From Ga0077536 sp043744805 (lineage in GTDB: Bacteria > Pseudomonadota > Gammaproteobacteria > Ga0077536): a stretch of DNA of 28,720 bases. Made by a program: the position numbers and the translations under genes. This document shows positions 25,801-28,720 of this stretch, piece by piece. Under the pieces are notes generated by a model. It was not told where the DNA came from and searched no databases. It saw nothing but the letters and a program-made list of their open reading frames with translations. The DNA lies in contig JAYTTZ010000139.1 of NCBI GenBank assembly GCA_043744805.1, forward strand, positions 1 to 28,720, in the 5' to 3' direction. Position 1 is the first letter of the stretch. The number at the start of each line of letters is the position of its first letter.

Positions 25801-26406
25801 GAGCTCCTGCCGGATGTCGGTGACGCGTTCAAGGTTCTCGTTGGTGTGGCGGATTCGTGTTTCCGTCTCTCGCCGCCGGTCCTTGTAGCGCGAAATGCCA
25901 GCGGCCTCTTCGAGGAAGTTCCGAAGCTCCTCCGGTTTGGCCTCGATCACGCGGGAGATCATGCCCTGACCGATGACCGAATAGCCGCCATGGGAACCGA
26001 GGCCGGTCCCGAGGAAAACATCCAGGATGTCCTTGCGGCGGCAGCGCGTGCCATTCAGGAAATAGTTAGAGTTCCCATCGCGTCCCACGGTCCGCCGAAT
26101 TGCGATTTCGGCGAAGCTCGCGTAGGGCCCGCCGACGGTACCGTCCGTGTTGTCGAAAACGAGCTCGACGGACGCCTGTCCCACGGGCTTGCGGGTGTTG
26201 GACCCGCTGAAAATGACGTCCGCCATGGACTCGCCGCGCAGCTGTTTGGCCGAGCTTTCTCCCATGACCCAGAGCATGGCGTCGATGATGTTGGACTTGC
26301 CACAGCCGTTCGGACCCACCACGCCCGTGAGGTTACCGGGCAGATGGAGGGTGGTGGGATCGACGAAGGACTTGAAGCCGGCGAGCTTGATTCGGGCGAT
26401 TCGCAT
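22876..26406 (-). CDS. smc: Chromosome partition protein Smc
   Basis: Smc is the condensin ATPase that extrudes and organises DNA loops. The 1176-residue protein has the N-terminal Walker A GPNGCGKSN (31-39, K37), two long coiled-coil arms (about 170-500 and 670-1000) rich in Q/E/R/A, a hinge between them (about 510-660), and the C-terminal signature LLSGGEKALSALSF with Walker B CLLDEVDAPLDDANV. ScpA and ScpB partners are not in the window. I choose the ATG at 26406 (MRIARIKLAGFKSFV), the classical Smc start. The frame also opens at GTG 26442. No ribosome site precedes the ATG; instead a perfect inverted repeat ends three bases before it. Confidence 0.96.
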   Translation of the reverse strand: MRIARIKLAGFKSFVDPTTLHLPGNLTGVVGPNGCGKSNIIDAMLWVMGESSAKQLRGESMADVIFSGSNTRKPVGQASVELVFDNTDGTVGGPYASFAEIAIRRTVGRDGNSNYFLNGTRCRRKDILDVFLGTGLGSHGGYSVIGQGMISRVIEAKPEELRNFLEEAAGISRYKDRRRETETRIRHTNENLERVTDIRQELEKQINHLQRQAKAAEKYQEMKAEERQFEAAHLAMRWRVIEVEREAQHRLIGQRETDYEGTLAELRRIENAQSARREEQTVAQNAFNTVQSAFYARSADISRIEQALQLNEERQRGLEQELARAHLSQQEAAQMLGGDRERLAQIDQSIATLAPGFEGSAGEEELKADALRRAEQAAEGWQQAWDQFNQEFTEASRSEHATQARIELLARNQGEAARRLEGLGTERARLDPDSLDARIATFRAAQETKTVELETLRTAQQEARQSLASAREAAQGLGRQLHARRGESQELRGKLASLRALQEAALGRDQRNLMNWLATNGLGDGKALAESMTIEAGWEQAAEVVLGGRLTALCAPGADQALLATPLESAPAASLTALGRGAKAPTTARADRPGLPLLSEMIRSEFDVFALVAGVYVAPNLEGAESARAVLGAGESIVTKQGIWLGPNWVQVPGRRQQDDSVLMRERRLEELRRDDHVAAESIAGLEVELREAQEQQLLLEKRDSELSAQTNARNGELADLRGQAQRCEGELAQTRNRLQELARQTSELTQREETSGRELSGLREEADRLQASLKDLELRRESLGVARREVQLGLEQARNDWKQARDARHALALQLESLKSGRGSVEHAIERNLRLSEELAHRCASLAEDAGNAQAPQELLRAERAAALAQRISAEQALKDARQQLDDIDQQLRGHGEIRARLERETAERQRALETARLEERALQVRAEEQADRLRHGGHVLEAVLETLDVEATEALIREKLTGLANRISRLGPINLAAIDEFNQTSERKTYLDAQFNDLTQALSTLGEAMRKIDKETRTRFRETFDQVNAGLQRLFPVLFGGGHAYLELAGDDLLETGVTVMARPPGKRNSSIHLLSGGEKALSALSFVFALFELNPAPFCLLDEVDAPLDDANVVRLTAMLRQMSARVQFLFISHNKLTMEIAEQLIGVTMHEPGVSRLVAVNMDEAVKLAGTA

Positions 26407-26408
26407 AG

Positions 26409-26440
26409 GCGGGCAGCATACCCGACCGGATGCTGCCCGC
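26409..26440. promoter_or_regulatory. Perfect 11-bp inverted repeat abutting the smc start codon
   Basis: GCGGGCAGCAT (26409-26419) pairs perfectly with ATGCTGCCCGC (26430-26440) around a 10-nt loop. In the smc transcript the hairpin would end two bases before the ATG at 26406, where the ribosome site should be. It may be an mRNA structure limiting translation or a repressor operator. Which one cannot be told from sequence. Confidence 0.6.
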
Positions 26441-26537
26441 ACAAACTCGAGAGCCGTCTGGCGCCATTTCGCAGGCTTTTGTTTTCACGAAATAAATTGA
26501 CTTCTCGACGCAGCATCACCGCAGTGCGGAGCAGGCT

Positions 26538-26566
26538 TTAACGCGCGCTGATCCGGCGTGTACGAT
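26538..26566 (+). promoter_or_regulatory. Possible sigma70-type promoter for queF
   Basis: TTAACG (26538-26543), a 17-nt spacer and TACGAT (26561-26566) give a moderate -35/-10 match, placing the start site about 25 nt before the queF ATG. An AT-rich patch at 26475-26500 in this GC-rich gap suggests promoters for both queF and the divergent smc, but I found no convincing pair for smc. No preQ1 riboswitch pattern is evident. Confidence 0.35.
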
Positions 26567-26597
26567 GCCTCTCCTTCAGCAGCCTGAGATTCGCCCC

Positions 26598-26987
26598 ATG
26601 AGCACCTTCCCCCAGCGCACCCTGGACACTTTTCCCAACCCGGCCCCGCAGCGTGACTATACCGTCCGGATTGAAATCCCCGAGTTCACCTGTCTTTGCC
26701 CCAAGACCGGCCAGCCCGACTTCGCGTTGATGGACCTCGCCTACGTGCCGGATGGCGCCTGCGTCGAACTGAAGTCACTGAAGCTTTACATCTGGTCGTT
26801 CCGTGACGAGGGCGCCTTCCATGAGGCGGTCACCAATTCGATACTCGACGACATCGTTGCCGCCTGCCAACCCCGCTACGCCCGCTTGTCGGCGCGATTC
26901 AACGTGCGCGGGGGTACCTATCCCACCATCACCGTCGAACACCGCAAGGTCGGCTGGGCACCCGCGGCGCCCGTCACCTTGCCGTGA
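26598..26987 (+). CDS. queF: NADPH-dependent 7-cyano-7-deazaguanine reductase (short, unimodular QueF)
   Basis: QueF reduces preQ0 to preQ1 in queuosine synthesis for tRNA. The 129-residue protein has the catalytic cysteine C34 in FTCLCPKTGQPDF, with D41, and the QueF motif ELKSLKLY (57-64) followed by SFRDEGAFHE. It is the short type known from Bacillus subtilis, not the roughly 280-residue two-module type of E. coli. I choose ATG 26598; an earlier ATG at 26565 overlaps the predicted -10 box. The stop overlaps the next gene's start as GTGA. gluQ downstream acts later in the same tRNA-modification pathway. Confidence 0.93.
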   Translation: MSTFPQRTLDTFPNPAPQRDYTVRIEIPEFTCLCPKTGQPDFALMDLAYVPDGACVELKSLKLYIWSFRDEGAFHEAVTNSILDDIVAACQPRYARLSARFNVRGGTYPTITVEHRKVGWAPAAPVTLP

Positions 26988-27727
26988 AACCGGCTGCCGA
27001 GGTTCGCCCGGGCTTCCTCGATGGCGTGCGGGCCTTCCGCCGAGGGCTCTTGTTGCTGCGCGAACCCTCCATCCGACCCTGGGCCATGGGCCCGGTCGCG
27101 CTGGCGGCCGTTGTTTTCATTCTGGCCGTCAGTTTCGGGATCAACGTGATTGATGCCAGCCTGGCCCCGTTGCTCAGCACCCAATGGGATTTCCTGCGCT
27201 GGCTGCTTTGGCCGGTACTGGGCCTGGCGATGCTGTTCGCGGTGTCCATCGGCATGGTCGTGGTTTCCGGGCTCCTGGCCGCGCCCTTGACCGGCAAACT
27301 CAGCAACGCTGTTGCCCGGCACCTCGCGCCGGGCTCGTCCCTCCCGGTGGCAGGACCCTGGTGGCCAACGGTGCGGCGGGATCTGGCCTGCGAACTCCAC
27401 AAACTGCGTTATTTCGGATTGCTTACCCTGGTCCTCCTGCTGGGACTCCTGGTGCCCTTGGTGAACCTCACGAGCGTCGCATGGTGGTTCGCCGGCGGGG
27501 CGTGGATGCTTGCGCTGGAATTCCTGGACGGCGCCTTTGGCCATTTTGGGCGCCCCTTTCCCGCCGCCCTGGAAGTCCTCCGCCAGCACCGCAGGATGGC
27601 CTTCGGATTCGGTGGCGCAGTGGCGTTGTGGAGTCTCATCCCCGTCCTCAATTGCCTCGCGATGCCGGCGGCCGTGGCCGGGGCAATGGTGCTCTACCAC
27701 GAGCATTTCCGCCGGGATGCTCGCTGA
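26984..27727 (+). CDS. CysZ/EI24 family inner-membrane protein (possible sulfate permease)
   Basis: This 247-residue hydrophobic protein has about four to five membrane segments (roughly 33-55, 72-98, 143-175 and 208-236). It has the EI24 pattern, including GLLAAPLTGKLSNAV and the C-terminal FGFGGAVALWSLIPVLNCLAMPAAVAGAMVLYHEH, which resembles CysZ. CysZ imports sulfate for cysteine synthesis, but no cysteine-pathway gene is nearby, so the substrate is uncertain. The start is GTG at 26984, overlapping the queF stop as GTGA, so translation is probably coupled. No ribosome site is visible. Confidence 0.82.
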   Translation: MKPAAEVRPGFLDGVRAFRRGLLLLREPSIRPWAMGPVALAAVVFILAVSFGINVIDASLAPLLSTQWDFLRWLLWPVLGLAMLFAVSIGMVVVSGLLAAPLTGKLSNAVARHLAPGSSLPVAGPWWPTVRRDLACELHKLRYFGLLTLVLLLGLLVPLVNLTSVAWWFAGGAWMLALEFLDGAFGHFGRPFPAALEVLRQHRRMAFGFGGAVALWSLIPVLNCLAMPAAVAGAMVLYHEHFRRDAR

Positions 27728-27733
27728 AAGTCC

Positions 27734-28612
27734 ATGACGGCTGGCACCGTCCCCGCCTACCGTGGGCGCTTCGCGCCCTCGCCAAGTGGAACCCTGCACT
27801 TCGGCTCCGTAGTCGCGGCCCTCGGCAGCTACCTGCAGGCGCGCAGCCACCAGGGCCAGTGGCTATTGCGCATCGAGAACATCGATCCGCCACGCGAGGT
27901 TCCTGGCGCGGCCGCTGCAATCCTGCGCGAACTCGACCGCCTGGGTTTGTGCTGGGACGGCGAAGTCTGCTTGCAGGGCGCTCGACGGGACGCGCATCTC
28001 GCCGCGCTGGAAATCCTGTCCAGCAAGCGGCTTGTCTATCGCTGTCGTTGTTCGCGCCGGATGACCGGTTCCGGACCTTACCCCGGCACCTGCCGCCACC
28101 TTGCGTGTGGTGCCCCGGGCGCGCTGCGCCTGCAAGTAGCGGACACCCCCATTGGTTTCACCGACACCCTGTTGGGCCCAGTCACGGAAAACCTGCGCGA
28201 AACCTGCGGCGACTTCATCGTATGGCGGGTAGAAGACTGGCCCGCCTACCACCTGGCGGTGGTGGTTGACGATGCGGCGATGGGCATTACAGAGGTGGCG
28301 CGCGGCGCGGATCTGCTCGACTCGACGCCGCGCCAGATTTACCTCCAGCAGTGCCTGGGCTTGCCGACGCCACGCTATTGCCACTTGCCGCTCGCGCTGG
28401 ATCCGGATGGCGCCAAGCTCAGCAAGCAGACCCGGGCCTGCCCGGTCAGTGCACGACCGGCCGCCGAAGTCCTGGCAACCGCGCTGCGCTTCCTGGGCCA
28501 GCCGCTGCCGCCCGGCGCGGAGCGCGAATCGGTGGCATCCTTGCTTGAATGGGCCGTCCCGCACTGGACCCTGGCGCGCATTCCCCCGCACGCCAGGCAG
28601 CCAGGGGCCTAG
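27734..28612 (+). CDS. gluQ: Glutamyl-queuosine tRNA(Asp) synthetase
   Basis: GluQRS (YadB) activates glutamate and attaches it to the queuosine base in the anticodon of tRNA(Asp). The 292-residue protein is a shortened glutamyl-tRNA synthetase without the anticodon-binding domain. It has the HIGH-like PSGTLHFGS (17-25), the KMSKS-like KLSKQ and the zinc-site cysteines in YRCRCSRR and YPGTCRHLAC. Further conserved parts are RIENIDPPRE and the DLLDSTPRQIYLQQCLG box. The ATG at 27734 follows the cysZ-like stop by six bases with a weak ribosome site. The usual partner dksA is not upstream here; queF is in the same cluster instead, which gives a pathway link. Confidence 0.94.
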   Translation: MTAGTVPAYRGRFAPSPSGTLHFGSVVAALGSYLQARSHQGQWLLRIENIDPPREVPGAAAAILRELDRLGLCWDGEVCLQGARRDAHLAALEILSSKRLVYRCRCSRRMTGSGPYPGTCRHLACGAPGALRLQVADTPIGFTDTLLGPVTENLRETCGDFIVWRVEDWPAYHLAVVVDDAAMGITEVARGADLLDSTPRQIYLQQCLGLPTPRYCHLPLALDPDGAKLSKQTRACPVSARPAAEVLATALRFLGQPLPPGAERESVASLLEWAVPHWTLARIPPHARQPGA

Positions 28613-28720
28613 CAGGCAGGTGAAAAACTACTGCGGCGGCCGTCTGCGGCGTTGCGTATCCGCCTGCGGTGCTCATTTACCCCCTTGTAAACTGCGCTCC
28701 TCGGCGGACACGCGCCTTGC
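28613..28720. repeat. Intergenic imperfect inverted-repeat element, possibly dispersed
   Basis: After the gluQ stop no gene is visible up to the right edge. GCGTATCCGCC (28654-28664) pairs with GGCGGACACGC (28703-28713) at 10 of 11 positions, and inside it TTTAC (28676-28680) pairs with GTAAA (28687-28691). The whole could fold into one long hairpin. The sequence style resembles dispersed intergenic repeats I have seen in proteobacterial genomes, but only one copy is in this window. A terminator for gluQ is an alternative. Confidence 0.45.

Noticed and set aside
23881..26541. An 886-codon open frame on the plus strand, opposite smc
   Set aside because: It lies entirely antisense to the strongly recognisable smc gene. 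Its translation is compositionally biased, without any family motif, and is the usual third-position GC artefact in high-GC genomes.

Overview
The window is a high-GC stretch of a gammaproteobacterial chromosome made almost entirely of core genes, packed tightly and in conserved orders. Several features point away from Enterobacterales. It has Smc rather than MukB, in an smc-zipA-ligA cluster. It has nadB divergent from a rpoE(algU)-rseA(mucA)-rseB(mucB)-mucD cluster that runs on into lepA-lepB-rnc-era-recO-pdxJ-acpS. It also has gluQ and a stand-alone diguanylate cyclase. From memory this arrangement is typical of Pseudomonas-, Xanthomonas/Lysobacter- and Nevskia-like lineages. I cannot assign a genus.

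Layout. Positions 93-1022 (minus) carry a 23S rRNA pseudouridine synthase (rluC). It diverges from rne (1458-4184, plus), which has a long, apparently untranslated leader of about 375 nt behind a good sigma70-type promoter. A perfect 17-bp stem separates rne from the convergent prfC. From 16256 down to 4219 fourteen minus-strand genes run head to tail with gaps of at most 67 nt and many 4-nt stop/start overlaps: rpoE, rseA, rseB, mucD, a glutaredoxin-like gene, lepA, lepB, a DUF4845 gene, rnc, era, recO, pdxJ, acpS and prfC. On the plus strand follow nadB (16388-17998), a YciK-type short-chain dehydrogenase (18006-18773) and a GGDEF diguanylate cyclase (19010-19939). Then on the minus strand come smc (26406-22876), zipA (22830-21910) and ligA (21926-19920). 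The window ends on the plus strand with queF, a cysZ/EI24-like membrane protein gene and gluQ, followed by an intergenic imperfect inverted repeat that runs into the right edge.

How the genes fit together. The long minus-strand cluster links the sigma-E envelope-stress switch (sigma factor, anti-sigma, periplasmic modulator, periplasmic protease) to secretion (lepB), translation and ribosome assembly (lepA, era, prfC), RNA processing (rnc), DNA repair (recO) and cofactor or carrier-protein synthesis (pdxJ, acpS). RluC and RNase E handle rRNA modification and RNA turnover. Smc, ZipA and LigA serve chromosome organisation, division and DNA sealing. QueF and GluQ both act in the tRNA queuosine pathway.

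No mobile element, CRISPR array, phage or defence system is visible, and I see no new multi-gene system. The points most worth checking are the NAD+-dependent DNA ligase that appears to have lost its whole Cys4 zinc finger, the rne leader, the perfect inverted repeat abutting the smc start codon, the possible sigma54 promoter before the diguanylate cyclase, the frequent TTG starts, and the structured intergenic element at the right edge.
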